Shown one piece after another: positions 23,240 to 34,062 of a DNA stretch of 64,000 nt; positions within the stretch are counted from its first letter, which is position 1, and the number at the start of each line of letters is the position of its first letter. Source of the DNA: Anisus vortex (Eukaryota > Mollusca > Gastropoda > Planorbidae); NCBI GenBank assembly GCA_949126835.1, contig OX421505.1, positions 7,448,587-7,512,586 on the forward strand, read 5' to 3'. The notes under the pieces are model-generated. The model was not told the origin of the DNA, made no database searches, and worked only from the letters and a program-made list of their open reading frames with translations. Position numbers and translations under genes: made by a program.

Positions 23240-23635
23240 AGCTATGCGCACGTCACAGCTGTACGTATGCAACGGTACGATATATGTGCACGTCATAGTT
23301 ATATATGTGCATGTCACAGCTATGTAATATAATATGCATGGCACAGGTATATATACGCATGTCACAGCTATATATGTGCATGTCACAGCTATATAATATA
23401 TGCATGGCACAGGTAAATATACGCATGTCACAGCTATTAATATGCATGTCACAGCTATATAATATATGGAGGTCACAGCTATATATGTGCATGGCACATC
23501 TCTCTCTATATATATGCATGTCACAACTAAACGCACATTAGAGCTATACGTATGCAACAGCTAGATTTATAAGCACGTCACAGCTATATAATACATGCAT
23601 GTCACAGTTATATGCATTTCACTGTTTTAAGCATG
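23240..23635. repeat. ~21-bp minisatellite (GCATGTCACAGCTATATA)
   Basis: About 17 irregular copies of a 20-23 bp unit around TGCATGTCACAGCTATATA, with CATGGCACAGGTA variants. The cysteine-rich 78-134 codon ORFs on both strands come from the repeat. Confidence 0.85.
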
Positions 23636-24554
23636 TTACAACTTGAACGTTTGTCGCAGATAGAAGACATGTAAAAACTTAACTTTTTAGTCGCAGCTTT
23701 CCGCTTGTCGCAGCTAAAACCATTACGCAGCAAACAAGGGTTCCCAAATAATGAAGTCAAAGAACACAAGTTACACCCCTTGTGCAATAGAAAGAATCTC
23801 AAGAGGTTTTAGCTTTATTTTTTTATGTCTCCACGTCTAGAGTTGAGTTAGTTCAGTTATTTTAGGTCTCACAAAGGATTGGAAATAACAAGGCTTTATG
23901 TATCCACTCATCCATGAAGAGCAATCAGTGTCAGTGATGAAGAATAGTTCAGATGTAAAGAAAGAAAATCATCTGAATCGGTTATTGAAAAATAGAACAC
24001 GTTTCTACATGTTTGTAGTTAATTGTAGAGCTATGTGGTTTGATTTGTATATATATAAATGTTCAGCTGTATTTTAGCGGGTCTCAAACTACGGCCTGCA
24101 GACCACATCTGGCCTGCCGTGTAACTTTACCCGGACGGTAGGTATATTATACTTAAAATTCCCAGTGTGGCTGGACCCAAATAGAAGTACCTTGGATTGA
24201 GCGCAATGTGTGTCGCCTTGTTAATGGAACAGTTTATTTCAGACAGTGAGAGAATCTGAGACAAAAGAGTCTTTTAAAAAGAGCTTAATTAAAGATCTTT
24301 CTATTTGGCTAGTGGCCGGTGCCTTGCATACCACTACCTCTGCCACTACAATTTATTCCAAGAGCGCACTGAGCACGCTAAATTTGATAGCATGGATACA
24401 AGCGCTATATATCTTACCATTATAATTATTATTATTACTATAAATTATCGATTTTTTTCAATAAGTTTACGCATAGGAAATAATAAAAAAAATTGCACCA
24501 ATGAACAAATACACAAAATAGAACAGATAACCACCCAGAACACGACAAAAATGA

Positions 24555-24830
24555 CTCTTACTAGATAGAGACTTTCTAGACAAGCCCAAAAAATTATCTT
24601 CAGACTTAGGATCCGGCACAACAAACTAAGACAACATACATATAATGTTCCAAAGGCTAGGCATTGGAACCAGTGAAGATTACCCATGTGGGATGTCTCC
24701 TGAGAATACAAAACCTGCCTCCTCTTTATGAAATAGCTTGCTACAGGTTCTGGCCGCAGATGACTGTAGTGTCTAAGTTTACTTTTAAACGTTTAATTGG
24801 GACAACGTTACACAGGGCCAGGGCCACACG
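24555..24830 (+). pseudogene. Decayed LINE RNase H-region fragment
   Basis: Across several frameshifts the plus strand reads KIIFRLRIRHNKL, then RLGIGTSEDYPCGMSPEN, then LPPLYEIACYRFWPQ. These pieces, in this order, match the C-terminal end of Jockey-type LINE ORF2 proteins (FRLRTGHNRL...CPCG...CPLY...FWP). It is clearly dead and belongs to a different family from the L1x and L2x elements here. The family comparison is from general knowledge of such ORFs. Confidence 0.65.
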
Positions 24831-25080
24831 TGATCTTCCAGGCAAACTACGAAAACAAACAATACTGCGACCACTGAACCTTGACACACACGGTACATTA
24901 TAACACATAGGGGAAACTACAATGACCGCCACCTACACCAAACCGAATGGGAAAAGGACAGACCTAGAAACCACAGTGCAATCGACCATAGCATTAAGCC
25001 TTACTGTTTGATTACATTGTCAATATTCAGAACAAAGAAACATGAGTTAATTGGAAAGACCATTGTCAGAAGGAAAGTTA

Positions 25081-25360
25081 AATAAGATAAGATAAGATAA
25101 AATTGCTTTATTGATCCAAATAAATGGAAATTTGACTTGATTACATAAATTCCGTCTTTCAGCATACCTAAAACAAAATTAAAGAACCATTTGTACTCAA
25201 ACACAATAGACATTCACGCACACTATCATACCATTTATCATACAAGAAAAAAGTAGGCCTATTATTTAGGAGTCAGCTATTGAGCCATTGTATTTCCTGG
25301 CTGAATGGTGATTCTTTTGAAAGAGTCTCACTGACAGTGGAACAAAAATGAGGTCAATGT
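25081..25360 (-). repeat. LINE 3' end, family L2x
   Basis: About 270 bp closely match the 3' end of the reverse-transcriptase element at 37345-38785, starting with the (TTATC)n tail (25081-25098) on the minus strand. The copy is 5'-truncated within the last part of the ORF. Confidence 0.8.
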
Positions 25361-25513
25361 TTCACGTTTGAGGATCCCTGCTTAGAAATGCACGTAATTA
25401 AGAGAAGTGTAAGAAAAAAAAAAATTCCAAACTCGAGTTCTCTCAGAGAAAAGCACTTAATTTATCAAACTTTTCAAATAAGACTTTATAGCACATAATT
25501 TAAGTATGAAATT

Positions 25514-25577
25514 ACCAGTGAATTAGCACCAGTGAATTAGCACCAGTGAATTAGCACCAGTGAATTAGCACCAGTGA
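25514..25577. repeat. 14-bp tandem repeat
   Basis: About 4.5 perfect copies of ACCAGTGAATTAGC. Confidence 0.95.
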
Positions 25578-25771
25578 GCTACAGAAACTCGTTGTACTAA
25601 ACGTGTCTAACGTATAATTCTCCTAACTAGATGCAATGGGCCGATGTACAGTAAGATAACATCAGCTGTGTCTGTTTAAATACAAATGAAAATAAATATT
25701 CACATTTTCCTTAACGCGTGATTCATTAAAAAAAAACTACTTTTAAGTTCTTTACTTAAATTGTATTGGGC

Positions 25772-25998
25772 ACATAGGCCGAGCGGCAGCGCGATCTTTG
25801 GCGAACCGAGGGTCCTGGGTTTGAATCATGGTGAAGGCTAGGATTTATTGCCCTCGAGGGTTTGATGGGTACCTGACATTAGTTGGCGTAAAGCAAAGGC
25901 GGCTAGGCATTGTGCTGGCCACATATCCCTTAGGCCACTAAAACTGATGAACGCTTCTTCACCGGCCCTATGATCAATTTGGTCCGACGGGTACTTTA
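25772..25998 (+). repeat. tRNA-derived SINE, family S2, full length
   Basis: The plus strand has a box A region GGCCGAGCGGCAGCGCG and a box B GGTTTGAATCATGG. The complete S2 body follows, ending GATCAATTTGGTCCGACGGG and TACTTTACTTTTAC. This is the best reference copy for the family in this window. Confidence 0.85.
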
Positions 25999-26295
25999 CT
26001 TTTACTTTCATTGTAATTTCATTTTTACAAATTAAATAATATATATTTTTTGTCTTATCAAACTATTAAATTTAAATGAAAACGAAGGGGGCTAACTCAA
26101 TATGGAAATTGTTTTTTTTTTTCGAAATATTGTTTTCAGTCCCCTTTTAAAAGCTTTTTTTTGTCCAATAGTATGACAATAAATGTATGCCAACAACACA
26201 TATTTTTTTTTACTGCAATAAAAGATTGAAACTTTAAATTAGTGTTCTATGAACGCGTCCAGAACCAAACCAAGATTTTGTGCTGGAATTTCTTA

Positions 26296-26361
26296 TCTAA
26301 GTTTATACTTTACAGACACCCCTTCTATAAGGAAGATTATTGCGTCCTACGGTGGTCCGTA
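26296..26361 (-). repeat. LINE 3' end fragment, family L1x
   Basis: Only the terminal ~60 bp remain (TACAGACACCCCTTCTATAA, TATTGCGTCCTACGG). Confidence 0.6.
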
Positions 26362-26829
26362 GCAAATCCTCACAGCAGATCGATGAAGAAAGAAACATAT
26401 CTCGAACATATCTTGAACAGTTGGTGGTTTTAAACTAAGTAATACATTTGCTAATACAAACAACAAAAAAATCACAGAAGGATTTAAAAAGTCAAATTAA
26501 AATATTATTTTAAAGTAGACCAACAAAACATGATCAAACATCCTACATGACCGAAATACATGACAGGTAAGTAGTATATAAGTATTATAAGTATAACATG
26601 TGCTATAATAATATGCAAACAGCTGATTATAATGAATGTACATATAGCTGAGAATATCAAAATAGTTAGAAATTTTCTCATTTTTATAATTCTATTCCAA
26701 AATGAACGATTTGATATAATACATTATATAAAGTAAAACACTGCATTTTACATGATACATTGCATTTTCAAAGGTAATTCATTACATAATAAAGAGTATT
26801 GTAATGTATTTAAAACGTATATGTATATT

Positions 26830-26938
26830 GTGAGGCCGGTGCGAGGTAAGTGCAACGGACAGTCAACCAACACGTCGAGGGTTCGATCCCTGCCGCCAAC
26901 CGATCCCTACTGCCTTGCAGGAGTTTTGGACATTTCTT
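26830..26938 (+). repeat. SINE family S1, 5' fragment
   Basis: It begins GTGAGGCCGG and has box B GGTTCGATCCC and the S1 body start (GCCTTGCAGGAGTTTTGG). It is truncated before the (TTTA)n tail. The box A portion is partly deleted. Confidence 0.75.
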
Positions 26939-27045
26939 TTTTTTTTTTAAAGGGAAGACTCATTGCAATATGTTTATAAAAGGCCAGTTCAAGTCTAAAT
27001 TAATACACATATTTCACCACAGAAAATAGTTTGATTCCTTTGGGG

Positions 27046-27225
27046 CAGCGGTTCCCAACCTGTGGGTCGCGATCCCTTAAGGGGTCAAACGACCCTTTCA
27101 CGATGGTCGCCAAAAACAATCGGAAAACTTATATATACCGGTTTATAATTGTATTTCAGGGGGTCCTCCACAGCATTAGAAGCTATATTACGGGGTCGCG
27201 GCCTAAAAAAGGTTGGGAACCACTG
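27046..27225. mobile_element. 180-bp hAT-type MITE
   Basis: Ends CAGCGGTTCCCAACCT and AGGTTGGGAACCACTG are inverted repeats. The flanks CTTTGGGG and TTTTAGGG agree at 6 of 8 bases, consistent with an older insertion. A left-end relative lies at 36410. Confidence 0.8.
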
Positions 27226-27346
27226 TTTTAGGGCTTCAGTCTCTCGGTTGGTGGTGGTTTTATCGACTTGCAAGGCAACTATGATTCACAAGAAATCTAT
27301 CTCCCCAAAAATGTGTTACATTTTCACCAAGTTTTTGTCCCCATTA

Positions 27347-27430
27347 TTAACCCTTCTCGTACCGACCTACTTCTGCTATCTATGCTGCCTTCAGTTCCGC
27401 TATATACGCGCCCGGGACTGTAAGGGTAAA
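27347..27430 (-). mobile_element. TTAA MITE, copy 3, in the 3' flank of receptor gene A
   Basis: An inverted copy of the 80-bp element (TTAACCCTTCTCGTACCGACC ... GGGACTGTAAGGGT). The far TTAA is damaged to TAAA. It sits 45 bp beyond the gene A stop codon and so is probably within its 3' UTR. Confidence 0.8.
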
Positions 27431-27474
27431 CCATAAAGGAATTAGAAAACGAAATACGGCTACTGCTTTTAGAA

Positions 27475-29338
27475 TTATAAATTTTTGTCTTCAGGTGCTG
27501 TTGTCTGTTCCAAAAGTGTAATTTGCTCATCGTCCTCACAGCTTCCATCACTGCTATGGGTGCTAGCTTGTCTGCTGCTGGACGTGGCGCTGTTGGCACC
27601 AGAAGAACATGGGTCAATATAGAGTTCTGGACGGTTATTGTCAGATTGCTGGTGGCAGTCACATCTGTATGGTCGTTCCGTGCAGTCGTTTCGACGACCG
27701 TGTCCGATTTCTTCGTCACAAGCGTGACATCGATCGCCACGTTTGTGGTCGTCATCCCGTTGGAGATAGGGTCGCCTGTGTCGGTCTTCTCTGTTCTCAC
27801 ATTCTGTGTTGGGGTCAGATCTGCGGCAGCCGCGACACGGGGCTCTGGGCTCGCGCCGAGTCCCGCAGCAGCTTCTGTTACAGACGTACTCCGCCTGGGG
27901 AGAACTGGCGCCTTCTCCTACGCCACTGTTGGTTCCGCTGCGCGACAGGTTTGCCTGCCTTCGGTCACGTATGTCGTAAAGGTGGCATATGTTACAATCC
28001 TTGCTCCCATCACCATCATCTCTTCTAAGGGCGTCACGTGAACTAAGGTGATCACAACCCGATGCTCGTGAATTTGGAATGATTGTATCAACACAATTAC
28101 AGCTGTTGCAAACATCAGAAACTCTGCTAACATTTTTCCCTTTACTGTATTCACATGTTGATCCGTATGTTTCAATTCCATAAGGTCGTTTCCTTTTGGT
28201 CATTTCAGTTAACGATCTGGGTTTGTGGCATCTGTACTGATGTTCTTTTAAATGTCTGTTTACTGTAACTGCCTGCTGATGCTTGTGTGGAATTGGCAAC
28301 GGAGCAAATTCAGGAGTAAATTCAGAAAACTCTCCGCTAGAAACGCCATCAGCGGCGCCTCCTCCTTCTGTTAAGAAAGGTAGAGTCACTGGGGCGTCGT
28401 CGGGGCAACACTGATTCGATTTCGCGTCGCCCCCACACACCGATGTTGGGTTATTGTAGACGCCAGATGCCATCTCTCCCGAACAGCTACCGCTGCTTTC
28501 CCAGCTGCTTCCCCAGCTGAAGTTGGTGCTATTGGCAGAGACCAGCTCCTGGCTTGTGTTTGCCTGCACGTACACGGGGAACCGGAGTGACGCTATCGAT
28601 TCCCGACGCCTTTTCCTAAGAACTAGGAAGAGGGTGCAGATACTCAAAGGAATGACGAGGGCTGCCACCACACCGGAAAAGATGTAACTGAAATATACGT
28701 TTGTATTGGTTTCGCCTTGTTGGACGTAACCGTCTTGGTGGAGAAATGAACGGTCTGAGTTTGCGAGAGAGGGAAATGCAACGGAATCACTACTAGTTGC
28801 AAGGATGTACTCGCAGCTTCCAGCATCACTTCGCGCGAGCACAGTTATGTTACATAGATCACTCTGGGAAGTGGCGCGAATAGAGCCCTCGCACACGACG
28901 TTGTACAGAAACTCCGATGAATGGACACTGACATTCAAATTTAGACGTGCGCCAATTTGGCATTGGAGACGGCAAGAGATATTGTGCGGGAAAACCCCTT
29001 CCAGTTGGCACTTCACATTCACTGCACCTGCTACTTTGCTTATACTATTGCTGCATTTCATCAATTCTCTTGGTGCCTTGTACACCAGCAGTCGATATTC
29101 TTCTGTCAGGTACAGGATGTCTTCCAATGCGTCCCAGACGTAGCACTGGTATGCCCAGCCGTTGTGGCCGGCGCTCACGTTTTTAATGGTCAGTGTGGAT
29201 CTGGCCAGCGTGCCCTGAGACCTGTCCTCAATGACGTACTGCGCATGGTCGGTGACGTTGCAGACATTATCGAAGTAGCAGCTCGCCGCGCTTTCGTATC
29301 CAGACTCGGAGCTATTTGAATAATACCACAATATGAAT
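27475..29338 (-). CDS. Receptor gene A, second coding exon
   Basis: One exon of 621 codons (including stop) carries the rest of Ig domain 1, Ig domain 2, the membrane segment and the whole cytoplasmic tail. The other-frame ORFs of 100-170 codons on the plus strand here are shadows. Confidence 0.82.
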
Positions 29339-29759
29339 CTGAAAAATAAAAGGCAAAACAGATTTAGAACAATTTTACTTTGATTAGTAAACTTCTAAAT
29401 GGGCACTTATCATTCTCAATAATATAATCTTCAAAAAAACAATCTCCCATCAGTCACAAATGGAGTGAATGTGTGGAATGTGTGTGTGAAAATGTGTGTG
29501 TAAGAGTGTGTGTATGTGTGTAGATATAGATTAGTGTGTGTGTAGTGTGTGTTAGTGTGTTTGTGTGAGAGAGTGTGTGTGTTGTACTTTACGCCGGCTT
29601 GCCTTTCTGACGAACTGGTCTCTTGGTCGCAGCTCAAGGTTAGGTCATCGAGCATCGCAACAGGCCTGCACTGGCTTAAGCTTCTGTTGCTGCACCGGAC
29701 AGGGGTCAAAGCCCAAAGATAAAGGCAGCACCCAGCCACCAGGGTAGCCCACATGTTAT
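27475..29759 (-). CDS. Receptor gene A: two-domain Ig-like single-pass membrane protein
   Basis: Exon 1 (29754-29588) and exon 2 (29338-27475) join in phase 2 to give about 676 residues. A signal peptide (MWATLVAGCCLYLWALTPVRC) precedes an Ig-like domain with Cys42, the FILWYY strand (57-62), a CYFDNVC motif (76-82), LTIKNVSAG and the closing YQC (Cys121). A second Ig-like domain follows (about 150-243, VKC...ISCRL). The membrane segment is about 271-296, then RKRRR. The 380-residue cytoplasmic tail is Ser/Cys-rich with four CxxC motifs and the tyrosine sites YNNP and YIDP. It is a paralogue of gene B, which lies inverted 23 kb away. It is likely a cell-surface receptor or adhesion protein. 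Ligand and pathway are unknown, and no name is assigned. Confidence 0.8.
29339..29587 (-). other. Receptor gene A intron, with (CA)n
   Basis: A 249-bp intron ending TTTATTTTTCAG. It carries a (CA/CACT)n tract at about 29460-29580, seen as GT-rich on the plus strand. Confidence 0.7.
29588..29759 (-). CDS. Receptor gene A, first coding exon
   Basis: A candidate acceptor CCAATAG|ATAAC lies five bases before the ATG at 29754-29752, so a non-coding exon probably lies upstream. The in-frame Met at 29823 is then intronic. The donor is taken as AA|GTACAA, which preserves frame. The stronger-looking GTAAAG five bases earlier would break the frame with the only good acceptor. Confidence 0.7.
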
Positions 29760-30057
29760 CTATTGGAATAAAATAATAAATGCATGAGTCAGACAATGTA
29801 AGGAAAGTTAATATTATGTTCATAAATCTATCTTTTGTTAAATCTATTTACGAATCTATTGATGGTATATCTGTATTTTAAAAATATTTTTGTTTACAAA
29901 CGGCGCTATATTCTTTTATGCAATCTACTATTTGTGTAGACTTATCTAGATTAGAGAATTGTAGACCTGTTTTGTTTGAACATTAGTTCTATGTAAGTTT
30001 TTGTTACTGGGAATAAGTGTTTATGGGTTAAATTGTTTATGAAACTAGTCTAGTAAA

Positions 30058-30350
30058 CCAAAGACTATAATAAATGGGACCGCTTGCTTTGATATTTCTG
30101 CTATTTGCTAACTTGAAACAATTTGATTCGGAATTTCCGATTTGCCTCTAAGACTTCCGGTTTAGTATTTCGCTATGATTTTCTCAATGGAAAATTAAGA
30201 TTAAAATCGAAAGTTTTAGACAGCGAAAACCTTTAATGCAATCGTAGGAGCGTAGAAGTCATTCAAATTAACCGTATTGTTTGCGTACGGAAAAAAAAAA
30301 TAACATGAAAGCTTTAAAAATAGAGCAAGCAGTCTATTTATAGTCTTTGG
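30058..30350. mobile_element. 293-bp MITE, CAAAGACTATAAT family, complete
   Basis: Left end CCAAAGACTATAATAAATGG and right end TTTATAGTCTTTGG form inverted repeats that also share ACCGCTTGC / GCAAGC subterminal words. TAAA flanks both sides. Relatives: 43209-43400 (also flanked by TTAAA), 44276-44420, and ends at 22215-22400. Confidence 0.75.
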
Positions 30351-30579
30351 TAAAACCCACAAAATTTTGTAAAGACTCAAATTTCATATAAGAGTAGAGT
30401 GCAATACTCTTCAGTATAGACGGAGCAGCTGTTATGATGAGGTCAATTGAAAAAGGGTTCCCCGGCTCACTATGTCTTACAGATTTTCTCATCATGTCTT
30501 GGGCCGGTATATCTATTCTTACCCAGCACATGTTAATATGTAGTATAGTATGGTCAAATGGTCAGATAAACATAAAGAC

Positions 30580-30812
30580 AAAAACACGTTCCTTATCCCT
30601 TATGCGAAAACAAATGCCTGTAAGTACTCTTTTTTCCCGAGAGGCATCCGGGCATGGAATGGGTTGCCTAAACAAAAAAGGAAAACCAGTAACTTAGCAT
30701 CATTTTAAAACATTAATAAAGATGCAAGACTAGACTCGAACCCACCGATGAGCGTAGGACGCAATAATCTTCTTTATGTAAGGAGCGTCTGTTATATATA
30801 AGATAAAATTAA
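30580..30812 (+). repeat. LINE 3' end, family L1x
   Basis: Plus-strand copy with CCTTATGCGAAAACAAATGC, GCATGGAATGGGTTGCC, GAGCGTAGGACGCAATAATC and a TATAAGATAA tail. Confidence 0.75.
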
Positions 30813-31261
30813 AATAATACTTCGAATAAGATAATTAAAAACAGTTTTTATGTTTATATGTTTAGAGAAGTGGTAGTGAGTTAGTTCCCCTTTTGATTGT
30901 ATAAATCCTGTTGACTCAAGGGAGAGAAATAAGTACAGTACTTAAAGTTTTACAATCCGCTCAAAGCATGAGTCATTTCCCTTTTTAATGTCATGTCCTT
31001 TATAAGGGTTAAAAAAAAAACCGGTATACAGCGCTCAGCGTTGATATCCTTTGTAAAATATTCATATGTTCAGATAGTGGGAGATTAAAGACAAAATGAA
31101 TTAAACAGTAAGCAGTGAGATGGGTTGTGTTCGAACAGCGGCTTTTCCAAATCAAATGGTATCTGGTTCGATTCCATATTAACTTTAATTAAGGTTCTCA
31201 AGTTTGGGAAGGTGTCCTCGAGCATTACAAAAATCTTATAGGCCCCTATGTATATGACATA

Positions 31262-31492
31262 AGATTGAAAAAGAGAAGGCGGCTGGGCAATGTGCTGGCC
31301 ACACAATCCCGCTGTAGGCCGTAAGCTACGGAAATCACCGAACGCAGCTTTGCGAGCCCCGTGGAACCACATGATGAGAAAGGAATGCTTTATCTACTGT
31401 AGGGCCTACTGTAGTAGTGAATATTGAAATAGCATGTGCGTTGTTAGAAAGGAGTACCGAAGGTCCTGGGTTCGAATCCTGGTGACGGCTAG
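31262..31492 (+). repeat. S2 SINE fragments
   Basis: 31262-31370 is the S2 body from GGCGGCTGGGCAATGTGC to the 3' part. 31455-31490 is a head piece with box B GGTTCGAATCC. The order is reversed relative to an intact SINE, so these are two separate pieces. Confidence 0.6.
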
Positions 31493-33397
31493 TTAAACAG
31501 ATTTAATTTGTTTCAATGGCCAGTGTTTACAAGAGGATAGTGAGGGGAAGCAAAATCCATAGTCTCCTTTTACTTTTCCACAACTAACGTCTTCCCATCA
31601 GGGTGGACAATAGCAACGCCTGGCGTTAAACCTAGATACGACCAAGAAACCTTTTGAAAAGTTTGCAGACCAGGACACTGGCGTTAGATCTAACACAAAT
31701 CTCACTCGCTTAGAAACAATACAATGAATATGGCCTTTTCCCGTATATATGTGTAGGCTATAGCTAGTTTAAATAGTTTGCATATCATTTCATATTTAAA
31801 GATGTAACTATAATTCATATAGGCCTACAGTTCGTTATTAACATTTAATTATGGCTTACCGATTTTTTGTGTAGTTTACTATGCGTTTTTGGTAGTCTAT
31901 AAATAGTTCTACTACACATGTTTTTTCGCATTCTGACACCTTCGGGAAAATCCATTCTAGCGTTTATTTGCACTAAAATCTATATAGGTATATAAGGAAC
32001 GCAGAGGTGTAATTATAGTTGTTGTTTTGCAAAGTGTTATAGAAGCTACTTATAACCAAACAGTGCACTTTAACTTAATTAATGTAAAGATACGTTCAAG
32101 AATTAAATTCATTCACCAATCATCGATTGGCTTTACTATTTTATTTCTTAGTGAGCCAGACCCTAAGACGGAGAACAGAAGTTAGATGAACTAGAAAAAA
32201 TAAACTTTATCGAACACATTTCTATTATTTTTTTTTTTATTTTTTTATTATTATTATTATTTTTTTTTTTTTTTTTTATTTTTTTTTTTTTTGTTTTTTG
32301 TGTGTGTGTGTGTGTTGTCGGAATAAATATAAAACTTTTGGGTCGAACCTACTAATTGTAGGCCTAGCCTATATAGTGACTACATCGGTAGGTCTCTATA
32401 CAATAGGTATAGTGTAGCCTAGGCCTTCAGAGCAGAATTAGGTGATTCTGTAGTATGCTTAAATCTTGGGACTTGTGAGCAAGACCGTATTTTTTATTAC
32501 AAATATTTTTTGATTTAAAAAAAAAAAATCAACAAATATTATAGGTATAGGCATACACGAAACTTACCTGTTTAGTCAACGAATCAGTGAAGAGTGTAAA
32601 AAAAAAATTGTCTCATTCCTATCGCTCTTAACCGTCTTCAGTGAAATTCTGTGAAATTTCAAGGTTGACCGAAGTGGGATACGAAAATAAACACACCTTG
32701 ATGAATGATACTATCCATCGTGATTTCTATTGCAGTGTCACAGGGGTCATAAGGTCACAGGTCGTAGTATCTCGCCCGCTCCTGAGACCTTCAGATAAAC
32801 AGAGAGCTCGGCTGGCTGATAACTGATAAATAAAAATCGTATAAAACATTTTTAAAAAAACACAGCAGACTAGTAGCTTGTAACTACACACAAACATACA
32901 TTTGATAAACGCTACCTCGGTTGGTGGAAAAAAAAGCAGTGGAAATTTGTTTCAACCAATCGAAAGTCTTGTTACATATACGAGCGCGGCGATGACAAAC
33001 TAGAACGGGGGAATCCCCTAAATCCTACACCCCCAACTTATATATAGCCTACACCGAAACAGAAATTGAAATTTCCCAATTCTAGGAAATTGAAACTCGT
33101 GTGTATATTGCTAGTGTTGTCAACGTTTTCTGACTACTGTCTTGTTAGCAGTTCTCCATCATTGAATCACGCTTACATGATCAAATAGTGACACAATTAT
33201 TGAACAATAAAATCCACTTATCTTTTATCTCGTTTTATTTTAATTTTAAATATAGGCTTACTATTTATAAGGTCATCGGATTTCCCCCAACACTTGCTTT
33301 AAATGTGTGTGAGTGTGTGTTATAAAGCACGAAAAGAACATGTTTTAGAATTTTGCTATAATTAAAGGTGCTGGGCTTTTATTTATAGTAAGTCAAG
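31493..33397. other. Intergenic DNA upstream of receptor gene A
   Basis: AT-rich DNA with a T-rich tract (32226-32300) followed by (TG)n. No coding exon was recognised. A non-coding first exon of gene A could lie here, but nothing fixes its position. Confidence 0.4.
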
Positions 33398-33665
33398 TAA
33401 ATTATCCCGTCGGAACAAATTGGTCCACGTGGCCAGTGAAGCAGCGTCCACCAGTTTATGTGGCCACGGCATTCCAGGAGATTGTTTGGCCAAGGCAATG
33501 CCCAGCCGTCTTTACTTTGGGCTATCCCAACTAAAGTCAGGTAGGTCAACCAGTCAGACCTGTGTAGACTCAGGGACACCCCCCGAGAACAAATCCTAGC
33601 CATCACCAGGATTCGAACATAGAACCTTAGTTACGCCAGTCAAACGCGATCGGCCACCGAGCATG
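33398..33665 (-). repeat. tRNA-derived SINE, family S2, near full length
   Basis: Minus-strand copy: tRNA-like head at 33610-33660 with GGTTCGAATCC-type box B, then the body to CCAATTTGTTCCGACGGGAT at 33405-33424. Confidence 0.8.
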
Positions 33666-34062
33666 TTTAAGAAATGAAAGTGGCGTTTTTTGTTTGTTTT
33701 TTATCAAGAAAAAGAGGGACATTAAAGTACAAAAAGTAAGGCATTTTTCAGCAATATAATGTGAGAACAGTATAAGAATAAATAAGTGGGAAATTTTCAA
33801 CTGATAGCCTAAAAGGTGAAACCCTTTCAAGAAGAAAATAGGTCAATTATTGTTTTAAGTAAATAGGGAAGATACGTATTGATGAAAAGTAAATGACAAG
33901 TAGAGAGGAAAAATATAGTAAAAAGTAAAGTTCAAGTTAAAGGATAATGTAAACGGAAAAGTAAAGTGAACTATTAAATATACAGTAACATTCATATCGA
34001 GTTTATAGGTCCAATGTAGGCCTACAGTTCCGAAAAAAGTGTTAATTACAAAAGGCTCCCGG

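Noticed and set aside
23153..23557. Cys-rich repeat ORFs on both strands, toxin-like at first sight
   Set aside because: They come from a ~21-bp minisatellite (GTCACAGCTATATATGTGCAT). No signal peptide or conserved cysteine frame, and both strands are equally open.
27523..28041. 172- and 139-codon plus-strand ORFs
   Set aside because: Antisense shadows of the receptor A exon.
29755..29823. Upstream Met start for receptor A at 29823
   Set aside because: The additional 23 residues would precede a good signal peptide, and a splice acceptor lies between. Gene B has the same arrangement with an acceptor just before its ATG.
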